Shown here: positions 55,527 to 63,500 of the stretch, one piece after another
How positions within the stretch are numbered: position 1 is the first letter of the stretch
Layout: the number at the start of each line of letters is the position of its first letter
Source of the DNA: Marinobacterium lacunae
GTDB taxonomy: Bacteria > Pseudomonadota > Gammaproteobacteria > Pseudomonadales > Balneatricaceae
Direction of reading: 5' to 3'
Assembly: GCF_000705555.1 (NCBI RefSeq)
Contig: NZ_JMQN01000004.1
Coordinates: forward strand, 47,143-111,142
DNA: 64,000 bases
Translations under genes and position numbers: made by a program
Notes under the pieces: model-generated
The model's database searches: none
Seen by the model: only the letters and a program-made list of their open reading frames with translations
What the model was told of the DNA's origin: nothing

Positions 55527-57272
55527 TTACGCCGCCGTCGAGTTGACCTCTTCGTGCTCTGCCCGGCTACGCGCGATAGCATGCTGAGCGGCAATATAGC
55601 CGAACACGATGCCCGGCCCGATGGTAATACCCGGCCCCGGATAGGTGCCGCCCATGATGGAGTTCAGATCGTTCCCCGCCGCATAGAGCCCTTCGATAGG
55701 CTCACCCTGCGCCGTCATCAGTTGAGCGTTGGCATCCGATACCAGACCTTTCGCGGTACCGATATCCGCAGGATAGAGCTCTATCGCATAGAAGGGTGCT
55801 TTCTCGATAGACCCAAGCGTAGGGTTCGGCCCGTGTTCGGCATCACCATTGGCGCGCTGATAGACGGTTTCCCCGCGATGAAACTGGCTATCCACGCCTG
55901 TTTTCGCCGCGGCATTCATATGATCGATACTGGCCCGTAGATTTTCCGGTTTCATGCCAAGCTTCAGCGCCAGCGCTTCAACGGAATTAGCTTCAATCAG
56001 GTAGCCATCTTCGATGTAAGGCTCAAGCTTATCGCCCCCGAGTCGCACAAGACCCAAGCCATATTTCTGAATCGCGGCAGCGTCAGTAATAATGTAAGCA
56101 GGGTTGGCCTTGCCCGCACTATTCAACATTGCCTTGCCGAATTCGTGATATGAGAGACTCTCGTTCACGAACCGGTTACCCGCCTGATCGACGCAGACCG
56201 TGCCCGGTTTGCTGCGATCAAATACGAAATGAGGAAATACCGCCAGCGTCTCATCCTTACGACGGCGAATTGAACAGGGTGCCCAAAACGCCGGCTGGTC
56301 TTCCGCCGTGCCATAGTGTGCACCCAGATTTTCCGCAATTTTGTGCGCGGCGCCGGTATGACCGGGCGCTGTCGGCGAGTAATCCGGCGCCCCCTGCGGA
56401 TACAATGAGGCACGTTTAAGGGGGTCACGGCCAAACCCGCCACTGGCCAGCACTACGCCGCCGGTCGCGATCACTTCGCGCTCGATCGCCCCCTGCTTTA
56501 GACGCAATCGATGACGTCCCTTTCCCATCGGCTCGATATCGGTCAGTTCAGTCTCCACACTGATATTCACACCCAAATCGAGTGCTGACGAGAGCATCCG
56601 TGCGATCAGTGCATGCCCCATGACACTGCGCGCCGGCGCACGGTAGACAAGCCGGTCATATACATAGCGAAGTACCAGCTTGACCGTGTAGAGAAAGGAT
56701 TTGGGCGACTTGAATCGATTCAGTAGATGACCGATATCCTCTCGGTTGATCATCATCCCGCCCAATACGGTGAACTCTGGAATCGGCGGCCTCAACAGCT
56801 TGAGATTGTCCCCCAGATGGCGGGTGATATAGGGCAGCGGCTCCAGCGCTCGCCCACACTGCGTAGCCCCCTCCAGATCGGCCATATAATCGGGATGGAA
56901 AGCACATTTGCGAAAGGCCACATCGGTCCCGGCAGTCAGGACACGTATTGCCTCAGGCCCCGCCTTGAGAAATGCCTCACGCATTGGCTTTGGCGCATGT
57001 TCTCCAACAGCACGATCCAAAAATCCGCTGACGTTCTCGTAGCTATCCTCACCCGGTTGCGCGTACTGACTCAGCGGCACCCAGGTTGTACCGCCGGAGA
57101 GCGCTGAGGTCCCTCCCACATAGGGGGTGCGCTCAACCAACAATACGCGTGCGCCCTCTAGTGCACCAAACAGCGCAGCCGCCATGCCCGCAGCTCCGGC
57201 GCCCACCACGATCAGATCATATTCTGTACCGTTAGCCACCCGGTGCATGAACGTTTTTGCATCAACTGTCAC
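55527..57272 (-). CDS. FAD-dependent dehydrogenase, 3-ketosteroid dehydrogenase type (paralog 1)
   Basis: A 581-residue flavoprotein of the KstD/fumarate-reductase family. The FAD fold starts DLIVVGAGAAGMAAALFGAL near residue 19, and VGGTSALSGGTTWVP is the substrate-side loop. The C-terminal signature SIMGGTYPGPGITIGPGI contains Tyr544 and Gly548, matching the tyrosine and glycine that stabilise the enolate of 3-keto substrates in 3-ketosteroid dehydrogenases. It likely removes two hydrogens next to a ring ketone. It is clearly related to the 58421 gene. It lies 61 bp after the shikimate-dehydrogenase-like gene on the same strand. The substrate is unknown; a cyclohexanone carboxylate is my inference. 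Confidence 0.88.
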   Translation of the reverse strand: MTVDAKTFMHRVANGTEYDLIVVGAGAAGMAAALFGALEGARVLLVERTPYVGGTSALSGGTTWVPLSQYAQPGEDSYENVSGFLDRAVGEHAPKPMREAFLKAGPEAIRVLTAGTDVAFRKCAFHPDYMADLEGATQCGRALEPLPYITRHLGDNLKLLRPPIPEFTVLGGMMINREDIGHLLNRFKSPKSFLYTVKLVLRYVYDRLVYRAPARSVMGHALIARMLSSALDLGVNISVETELTDIEPMGKGRHRLRLKQGAIEREVIATGGVVLASGGFGRDPLKRASLYPQGAPDYSPTAPGHTGAAHKIAENLGAHYGTAEDQPAFWAPCSIRRRKDETLAVFPHFVFDRSKPGTVCVDQAGNRFVNESLSYHEFGKAMLNSAGKANPAYIITDAAAIQKYGLGLVRLGGDKLEPYIEDGYLIEANSVEALALKLGMKPENLRASIDHMNAAAKTGVDSQFHRGETVYQRANGDAEHGPNPTLGSIEKAPFYAIELYPADIGTAKGLVSDANAQLMTAQGEPIEGLYAAGNDLNSIMGGTYPGPGITIGPGIVFGYIAAQHAIARSRAEHEEVNSTAA

Positions 57273-57333
57273 GACTACAATCTCCCGACACTCTATCCAA
57301 ACCGCTGCTCATTGCTGAGCCCCATTGCGCTGC

Positions 57334-58167
57334 TCAGGCAATATCCTCACCCAGCAGAAAACGTGTCATCAGTTGCTGTACACCCCGGTACATATCGGCA
57401 CCGGTCTGCGTGCCACATCCAAGCCCCTGGGCCACTTCCAGCAGCCGGGTCACTTGCGGTTTGGTGATGACATCCCCCACAAACATGTTCGCGGTAAGGT
57501 TCTCGGCCATTACCGGTATAGGATCTGACTCTTTCATACCACAGGGCGTTGCATTGATCACAACATCCATGCCTGCGGGGTCGGCAACGGGGGCTGCATG
57601 GACACGATCGGCCCAGGGTGAGAGACGGCTCAATAGAGAATCCAGACGCTGTTTATCCAATTCGAATACGGAGAGTTCGGCAACGCCAGCCAGCAGCAAT
57701 GCATGCGCGATCGCTATACCGGCGCCGCCTGCCCCAACCAGTAATGCACGCTTGCCTTGCAACTCACAGCCATTCTCCCGCAGCCCCGCGATATAGCCGG
57801 CTCCGTCAAACATATCCCCGTATAGCGATCCGCTTTCTGTACGGCGAATAGTGTTTACAGCGCCCAGCAGACGAGCACGCTCCGATACCTCATCACAGGC
57901 TTCATATGCCGGAATCTTGTGAGGAACCGTCACGATGATGCCGCTCACATTCGGCATACGGCGCATGAGACTGAAAAAGTCACCGCAGTCTTCGGGCAGT
58001 ACATGAAAAGGCACAACAATGGCATTACGGCCACTGCTCTGCATCGACTCGGTCATACCGGCAGGCGATCGGACCTGTGCAATGGGAGAGCCCACGATCG
58101 GGATTAGTTCGGTGGCTCCATTCAACTGAACACTCAGCTTCTGCACGCCTGAATCCTGTATTGCCAT
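57334..58167 (-). CDS. Shikimate/quinate dehydrogenase-like oxidoreductase
   Basis: A 277-residue AroE-family protein. VGSPIAQVRSPAGM corresponds to the substrate-binding SxS region, and VTVPHKIPAYEACDE supplies the catalytic lysine and aspartate. ARLLGAVNTIRR follows, the nucleotide loop is LLVGAGGAGIAIAHALL, and GDVITKPQVTRLLEVAQ is the C-terminal motif. After the second Rossmann strand the sequence reads SVFELDKQR: an acidic residue replaces the NRT/R motif that binds NADPH in biosynthetic AroE. This suggests NAD+ use and a catabolic role, such as oxidising a ring hydroxyl of shikimate, quinate or a relative. It heads the minus-strand unit with the FAD gene. Confidence 0.88.
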   Translation of the reverse strand: MAIQDSGVQKLSVQLNGATELIPIVGSPIAQVRSPAGMTESMQSSGRNAIVVPFHVLPEDCGDFFSLMRRMPNVSGIIVTVPHKIPAYEACDEVSERARLLGAVNTIRRTESGSLYGDMFDGAGYIAGLRENGCELQGKRALLVGAGGAGIAIAHALLLAGVAELSVFELDKQRLDSLLSRLSPWADRVHAAPVADPAGMDVVINATPCGMKESDPIPVMAENLTANMFVGDVITKPQVTRLLEVAQGLGCGTQTGADMYRGVQQLMTRFLLGEDIA

Positions 58168-58277
58168 TTTGACTCTCCGAGAACTACTTATTTTTCAATT
58201 AAATATCGCTATAAAAACTGCCGATCCCCGCGACCTGTAGCGGAGTTCGGCAGCCGTGAACGATGAGAATCATGATC

Positions 58278-58297
58278 TATAATGGAACAATGTTCAA
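58278..58297. promoter_or_regulatory. Divergent promoter with candidate IclR operator
   Basis: A consensus TATAAT (58278-58283) on the plus strand abuts GGAACAATGTTCAA (58284-58297), which holds the palindrome GAAC-AAT-GTTC. On the minus strand the same bases give TTGAAC, a plausible -35, with CATGAT 17 bp on as -10. One bound protein could thus block both promoters. The site matches the one before the IclR gene. Confidence 0.6.
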
Positions 58298-58420
58298 GTT
58301 TTCTATTTCAATCAGTTTTGAAGAGTGTTATCTTTTTTGCCATGTTGATCGGGACGTATGTTGGCGGTGCCAGACAGCACACCTCACGTCGACCAAACAA
58401 GAAACTGAGAAAGCAATTAG

Positions 58421-60142
58421 ATGAACAACGTACGGACAGAGTGTGATCTACTGGTAGTGGGTTCCGGCGCATCTGGATTGGCAGCAGCCGTGCGCGCGGC
58501 CTGGCTTGGGCTTAAGGTGGTGGTCATCGAAAAGGAGGCTGTGTTTGGAGGCACTACCGCCTGGTCGGGCGGCTGGCTCTGGATACCGCGCAACCACCTT
58601 GCACAGGAAGCCGGCATTGTCGAAGACAAGGCTCTACCCAAGGGGTATTTGCAAGCTGAACTGGGTGACAAGTTCGACGAAAACCGTGTTGACGCTTTTC
58701 TGGATACAGCGCCCGAAATGGTGAAGTTCTTCCATGACAACACATCCCTGCAGTTTCTGCCGGGCAATGCCATACCCGACTTCCACGGCCATCAGATCAA
58801 TGCCGGTACGGGTGGGCGCAGCGTCACCGCCAAGCCGTTTGACGCTCGCGGGCTCGGCAAAGCTGTCACCGCCCTGCGCAGACCATTGCCGGAGATCTCC
58901 TTTTGGGGCATGGGCATCGGGTCCGGGCAGGATCTGGCACATTTCCTCAACTTTCTGCGGACACCCTCATCCACCTGGTACGTGGTAAAGCGCGTGACCC
59001 GCCACCTGTTTGACCTGATGCTCCATCGCCGAGGCATGCAGTTGGTCAACGGCAACGCACTGGTCGCAAGGCTTGCGAAATCTGCACTGGATCTCGGTGT
59101 CGAACTGAAAGTGTCAACCGCTGCCCGCTCTATCGAGCGCGATGCCAGTGGACGCATCCGCACCCTTTATGCCAGACAGAAAGATGGTTCCGAGCTGGAA
59201 ATTGATATCAAAGGCGGTCTGGTGTTGGCCTGCGGCGGTTTTCCCCACGATAGCGAACGGCTGAAGCAACTGCTTCCGCACTGCCCGACCGGACATGAAC
59301 ACTACTCGGCCGCCCCAAAAACCAACACCGGCGACGGACTGCGTCTGGGGGAATCGGTGGGGGCTTATATCGATACCAGCTTGAAGAGCGCAGCCGCCTA
59401 TGCACCGGTTTCACTGGTACGACGCAACGACGGGGAGTGTGCACACTTCCCCCATCTGCTGGAGCGCGCTAAACCGGGCGTTATAGCGGTATTGCCCAAC
59501 GGAAAACGTTTCGTCAACGAGGCGGGGTCCTATCACGACTATATCAATGAGCAGCTGGCAGTAACTAAGCCCGGCGAGCCCAGCATATCCTGGCTGATAT
59601 GCGATCACGCTTTTTTGAGACGATTCGGGTTGGGCAACGTGAAGCCCTTTCCTCTTCCCTACAAACAACACCTGCGTTCAGGCTATCTCAAGCGCGGAAA
59701 GACGCTTCGTGAGCTGGCCGGCGAGTGCGGCATCGATGCAGCAGGGCTAGAGGCAACTCTTGCCGAGTACAACCATCATGCCCGCCAGGGGGAAGACCCG
59801 CTGTTTGGACGCGGCGACACCGCTTACAACCGGATACAGGGAGATGCCGAACAGGCACCGAACCCATGCGTCCGCCCTATCGAGACGGGGCCCTTTTACG
59901 CAGTGCGAATCGAGCAAGGGAGTCTGGGCACATTTGTAGGGATGCAAACCAACCAGCACGCACAGGTGCTCGACAGCAATAAACAACCGATCGAAGGTCT
60001 CTACGCAGCAGGCACCGACATGGCCAGCATCATGGGCGGCACCTATCCCGCTGGCGGCATCAATCTGGGCCCGGGCATGACCTTTGGCTATATCGCGGCG
60101 AACCACGTCGCCTCACAACTAAAACTGAAGAATCCGACCTGA
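58421..60142 (+). CDS. FAD-dependent dehydrogenase, 3-ketosteroid dehydrogenase type (paralog 2)
   Basis: A 573-residue paralog of the 55527 gene. It begins CDLLVVGSGASGLAAAVRAA, with FGGTTAWSGGWLWIPRNH as substrate-side loop, and ends with SIMGGTYPAGGINLGPGM, retaining the catalytic-type Tyr542 and Gly546. The middle region that contacts substrate differs strongly from paralog 1, so the two probably act on different intermediates, for example successive desaturations. It opens the plus-strand run with a NIPSNAP gene 12 bp on, a TIM-barrel gene and the TTT transporter. No signal peptide is present, so it acts in the cytoplasm. Confidence 0.88.
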   Translation: MNNVRTECDLLVVGSGASGLAAAVRAAWLGLKVVVIEKEAVFGGTTAWSGGWLWIPRNHLAQEAGIVEDKALPKGYLQAELGDKFDENRVDAFLDTAPEMVKFFHDNTSLQFLPGNAIPDFHGHQINAGTGGRSVTAKPFDARGLGKAVTALRRPLPEISFWGMGIGSGQDLAHFLNFLRTPSSTWYVVKRVTRHLFDLMLHRRGMQLVNGNALVARLAKSALDLGVELKVSTAARSIERDASGRIRTLYARQKDGSELEIDIKGGLVLACGGFPHDSERLKQLLPHCPTGHEHYSAAPKTNTGDGLRLGESVGAYIDTSLKSAAAYAPVSLVRRNDGECAHFPHLLERAKPGVIAVLPNGKRFVNEAGSYHDYINEQLAVTKPGEPSISWLICDHAFLRRFGLGNVKPFPLPYKQHLRSGYLKRGKTLRELAGECGIDAAGLEATLAEYNHHARQGEDPLFGRGDTAYNRIQGDAEQAPNPCVRPIETGPFYAVRIEQGSLGTFVGMQTNQHAQVLDSNKQPIEGLYAAGTDMASIMGGTYPAGGINLGPGMTFGYIAANHVASQLKLKNPT

Positions 60143-60154
60143 GGAGTCATCACG

Positions 60155-60772
60155 ATGAAACGTTACGAGATCGCGACGCTGACCATCTACATGGGCACCA
60201 CCGCCAAAGCCGCTGAAGCGGTCAAGGCCTATACCGATTCAGACGAAAGCCGTGGCACACTGCTCGGCTGCTGGTTCTCCGATATCGGCCAGCTGAATCA
60301 GCTGATCATTTTCCGCGGATTCGACAGCGTGGATGAGCTGGAAGCCGAGCGCGAAGCGGTGCGCCGCAGCAACAACCCTTTCGGCTGCGCCGAGTTCATG
60401 ACCGATATGACACTGGAAAGCTATGCGCCCTTCCCGTTTCTGCCGCCAGTCACACCCGCCGAAGATGGACCGATCTACGAGATCCGTACCTATCAGCTTA
60501 AGCAGGGTGGGCTCGAGCCGACCATCGCAGCCTGGGAAAAAGCAGTCCCCAAACGTAGCGAGTTCTCACCGCTGACCATCAGCATGTATGCCGTCGACGG
60601 TAGCCAGCGCATCACCCATATCTGGCCTTACACGTCACTCGAACAGCGCACTCAGGCACGCACCGAGTCTGTAAAGGCTGGTGCCTGGCCGCCGGTTGGT
60701 GGCCCCGATTGGCTGGAACTGGACATGAAGTCCACCGTGGCCGTACCGACTGCGGTATCTCCGCTTAAATAA
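60155..60772 (+). CDS. NIPSNAP family protein
   Basis: A 205-residue protein made of two ferredoxin-like NIPSNAP units: YEIATLTIYMGTTAKAAEAV with LLGCWFSDIGQLNQLIIFRG, and YEIRTYQLKQGGLEPTIAAW with HIWPYTSLEQRTQARTES. NIPSNAP proteins are dimeric alpha-beta barrels often found beside aromatic and organic-acid catabolic genes. Some related folds are isomerases or monooxygenases; no activity is established for this type. It follows the FAD gene by 12 bp and is clearly in its operon. Confidence 0.88.
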   Translation: MKRYEIATLTIYMGTTAKAAEAVKAYTDSDESRGTLLGCWFSDIGQLNQLIIFRGFDSVDELEAEREAVRRSNNPFGCAEFMTDMTLESYAPFPFLPPVTPAEDGPIYEIRTYQLKQGGLEPTIAAWEKAVPKRSEFSPLTISMYAVDGSQRITHIWPYTSLEQRTQARTESVKAGAWPPVGGPDWLELDMKSTVAVPTAVSPLK

Positions 60773-60835
60773 GTTCGCCTCTTGGCAGCTCGACGGGCAG
60801 CTACCCGTCGTAGCTGTTCTTTTATGGAGACTGCG

Positions 60836-61651
60836 ATGTCTAATGCACGCCCTTACGCACTGGGCCCGCTCACCGTACTGGAGCTGAGCGCGCCGGAGAT
60901 TATTTCCGTTGCTGCCGATGCCGGTTATGACGCTGTCGGCCTGCGCTTGCTACCTTCCACACCCGGCGGTATTTATCACCCGCTGATCGAGGATCGGGCA
61001 CTGCTTGAGCGCACACTCACGCGTATGCGAGATACCGGTATACGGGTCTTCGATCTTGAGATCGTACGAATCGGGCCCCAGTTTGATGTAAATGCCTTGC
61101 AGGCCTTTCTCGACACCGGTGCCGAGCTTGGCGCCCAGTGCATACTGGTGGCCGGTGATGACCCCGATATCGCGCGCTTCAGCGACAACTTCGCACAGTT
61201 CTGCGATCTCTGCCGCCCTTATGGCATGAAGCCCAATCTTGAGTTTATGCCGTGGACTGAAGTTAAAGATCTGCGTCAAGCGCTGGATATCGTCAACAGT
61301 ATCGATCGACCCAATGCCGGCGTGCTGATCGATGCCATCCACTTTGATCGTTCAGGCAGCCGGACAAGCGACATAGATACTATCCCTCTGTCTCAGTTGC
61401 ATTACGCCCAAATCTGCGACGCGCCGGCTGAAAAACCGGACACCGAGGCGGGAGTAATTCGCGCGGCGAGAGAGGAGCGGCTGCTTCCGGGACAGGGCGG
61501 CATCCCGCTTGAGGCGATTTTCGGGCGACTGCCCAAAGACCTGCCAATCTGTGTCGAGATACCATCCCCGCACTTGGGTGATGCCGCTAACCGCGCACGG
61601 GTTGCGCTGGAAGCCACGCAATCCTGGTTCGCGAAACATATTGATCATTGA
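60836..61651 (+). CDS. Sugar-phosphate isomerase/epimerase-like TIM barrel protein
   Basis: A 271-residue protein of the xylose-isomerase-like TIM barrel superfamily (AP endonuclease family 2). Metal-ligand positions are suggested by the glutamate in NLEFMPWTE, the aspartate in VLIDAIHFDRSGS, the polar LHYAQICDAP strand and the glutamate in CVEIPSPHLG, with LLPGQGGIPLEAIF as the usual loop. The superfamily includes 3-dehydroshikimate dehydratases such as AsbF, which make protocatechuate; that role would fit the neighbours but cannot be proven from motifs. GGAG lies 6 nt before ATG 60836; upstream in-frame codons lack homology. Confidence 0.85.
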   Translation: MSNARPYALGPLTVLELSAPEIISVAADAGYDAVGLRLLPSTPGGIYHPLIEDRALLERTLTRMRDTGIRVFDLEIVRIGPQFDVNALQAFLDTGAELGAQCILVAGDDPDIARFSDNFAQFCDLCRPYGMKPNLEFMPWTEVKDLRQALDIVNSIDRPNAGVLIDAIHFDRSGSRTSDIDTIPLSQLHYAQICDAPAEKPDTEAGVIRAAREERLLPGQGGIPLEAIFGRLPKDLPICVEIPSPHLGDAANRARVALEATQSWFAKHIDH

Positions 61652-61900
61652 GACGAGCTACCGCAAAAACTTATGACGGAGCGAAAAAAACAACTACCCA
61701 TATGTTAAACAACGCCATATAAGTAGTATTACACTGATTAAGTATAACCTAACTGCTTAAAACCGATTTTGCTTTCCCGTTACGCGCAACCCTGCGCATC
61801 GATGAAGAAAACGAAATCAACACCTAAACTGAAACCGTATTGCACCTTGGTGTACATCCCCTTTTCTTTGAGGGGCTTATAAAAAACGGAGTGACATGAG

Positions 61901-62893
61901 ATGAAGAAAAAAATAATAACCGCCCTGGCTGCCCTCACCCTCTCGGCTACAGCAGCAGCAGAATTTCCGGATAAAGACCTGCAGGGCATCATCCAATGGG
62001 GCGCTGGCGGATCAACCGATACTGTTATGCGCTCGGTAACCCCTCATGCCGAGGACATCCTGGGTCGCGATATCATCATGACCAACAAGACCGGCGGCGT
62101 CGGCGCCATTGCCACCAAATACGTCAATGCCATGAAAGCCGACGGCTATACCCTCCTGATGGGTGCCGAGAACCCTCAGATGTACAAGGTGCTCGGTCTG
62201 GCCGATATAGATTACGGCGACATGATTCCGATCAACGTGCTCGCCCGCGGCATTCCGATCTTCGTTGCACGCAACGATGCACCGTACAACAACATGAAAG
62301 AGCTGGTGGAGTACGCCAAGGCGCATCCCGGCGAAGTCAAAACCGGCTCCACCGGCCCTGGCGGTCTGACCTCTATTGTCCTTGCAATGCTCAAGGCTCA
62401 AACAGATGTCGACTTTACTGGCGTGCCCTATGATGGTGACGGCCCTGCGCTGACAGCGCTTCAGGGTGGCGCTATCGATGTTATGCCTGCCGTACTCGGT
62501 GCCGCTATCGAGCACGTCAAAGCCGGGCGCATGAAGGTAATCGGTCTGGTCGATACCCAAGCCAACCCGCTGCTGCCGGACACCGCACCGATTACCGACA
62601 CCTTCCCCGGCTTCAACAGCTACCTGCCCTGGGGCCCGTTCTTCGGCGTGTTTGTCAAGCAGGGCACACCTGACGAAGCGGTCGAGAAGCTTGTTGCCGC
62701 TTATGCGAAAGCTGCCGAGCACCCTGACTTCAAGGATCTGATGGATAAGCGTGGCTTTACCATCATGAGTCTGTCCGGTGACGAGGCGAAGCAGTTCCTC
62801 GATAACTACCGTTCCGTTTCTTCCTGGATCGTGTATGACGGCGGGTTTGCGAAACACTCGCCCGAGGAGTTCGGCATCAAGCGTCCCGAGTAA
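61901..62893 (+). CDS. tctC: Tripartite tricarboxylate transporter substrate-binding protein, TctC/Bug family
   Basis: A 330-residue periplasmic receptor. The signal peptide is about residues 1-20 (cleaved near AAA-EF), followed by IIQWGAGGSTDTVMR, the pyrrole-like entry motif of Bug proteins that bind carboxylates. NKTGGVGAIATKYV and STGPGGLTSIVLAML are typical. The 249 bp before it hold no gene and no clear palindrome, so it may have its own promoter or be read through from the TIM-barrel gene. Confidence 0.93.
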   Translation: MKKKIITALAALTLSATAAAEFPDKDLQGIIQWGAGGSTDTVMRSVTPHAEDILGRDIIMTNKTGGVGAIATKYVNAMKADGYTLLMGAENPQMYKVLGLADIDYGDMIPINVLARGIPIFVARNDAPYNNMKELVEYAKAHPGEVKTGSTGPGGLTSIVLAMLKAQTDVDFTGVPYDGDGPALTALQGGAIDVMPAVLGAAIEHVKAGRMKVIGLVDTQANPLLPDTAPITDTFPGFNSYLPWGPFFGVFVKQGTPDEAVEKLVAAYAKAAEHPDFKDLMDKRGFTIMSLSGDEAKQFLDNYRSVSSWIVYDGGFAKHSPEEFGIKRPE

Positions 62894-62976
62894 TACAACC
62901 AGGGGCCGGACCGCGGTTCGGCTCCGACGGTGGGCGTATTGCGCCCACCGATTATAACTAGAGTGAATCTATCACC

Positions 62977-63498
62977 ATGCCTCATTCCCAGCATATCTAC
63001 ACCAAACCCGGCGAAACCCTGTTCGGGTTCCTGATGGTGATTCTCAGCGTCTATCTGTTCTGGCAGGCCTACAGCATCGCCGGTTTCGAGTCCCTCAGTT
63101 CGCCCGGCGCCTTTCCGCTCGCCGCCACCGCGCTGATGGTGATCACCTCCTGCATCGCATGCGTGCAGAACCTGCGACTGCCCTCCGAAGTACAGGGCCA
63201 TTTCTTCAAGGAGATCCTGCCTCCGGTGGTCGCGCTGATGATCGCGGTTATCCTGATCTTCGCTGTGGTGCTCGATACTCTGGGCTTTATTCCCACCGCG
63301 CTGGCCTTCCTGTTTCTGACCATCAAGTTTCTGCATCGCGGCGGCCTGCTGCGCACCGCCCTGCTGTCACTGATGGTGCTGACGCTGATCTATGTCGTGT
63401 TCCGGCTGGTGTTCAAGGTCGTGCTGCCCGAGGGGATCGTCCCCGAGCGCGAGATCCTGGCCTACCTTTCCGATCTGTTTAACTCAGGAGCACAGTGA
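62977..63498 (+). CDS. tctB: Tripartite tricarboxylate transporter small subunit, TctB family
   Basis: A 173-residue membrane protein with four helices (GETLFGFLMVILSVYLFW, GAFPLAATALMVITSCIA, VVALMIAVILIFAVVLDTLG, LLSLMVLTLIYVVFRLVF). It fits TctB in size and layout and is followed by tctA after two bases. The 83-bp gap after tctC contains a short dyad (GGGCGTATTGCGCCC). Confidence 0.9.
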   Translation: MPHSQHIYTKPGETLFGFLMVILSVYLFWQAYSIAGFESLSSPGAFPLAATALMVITSCIACVQNLRLPSEVQGHFFKEILPPVVALMIAVILIFAVVLDTLGFIPTALAFLFLTIKFLHRGGLLRTALLSLMVLTLIYVVFRLVFKVVLPEGIVPEREILAYLSDLFNSGAQ

Positions 63499-63500
63499 TC

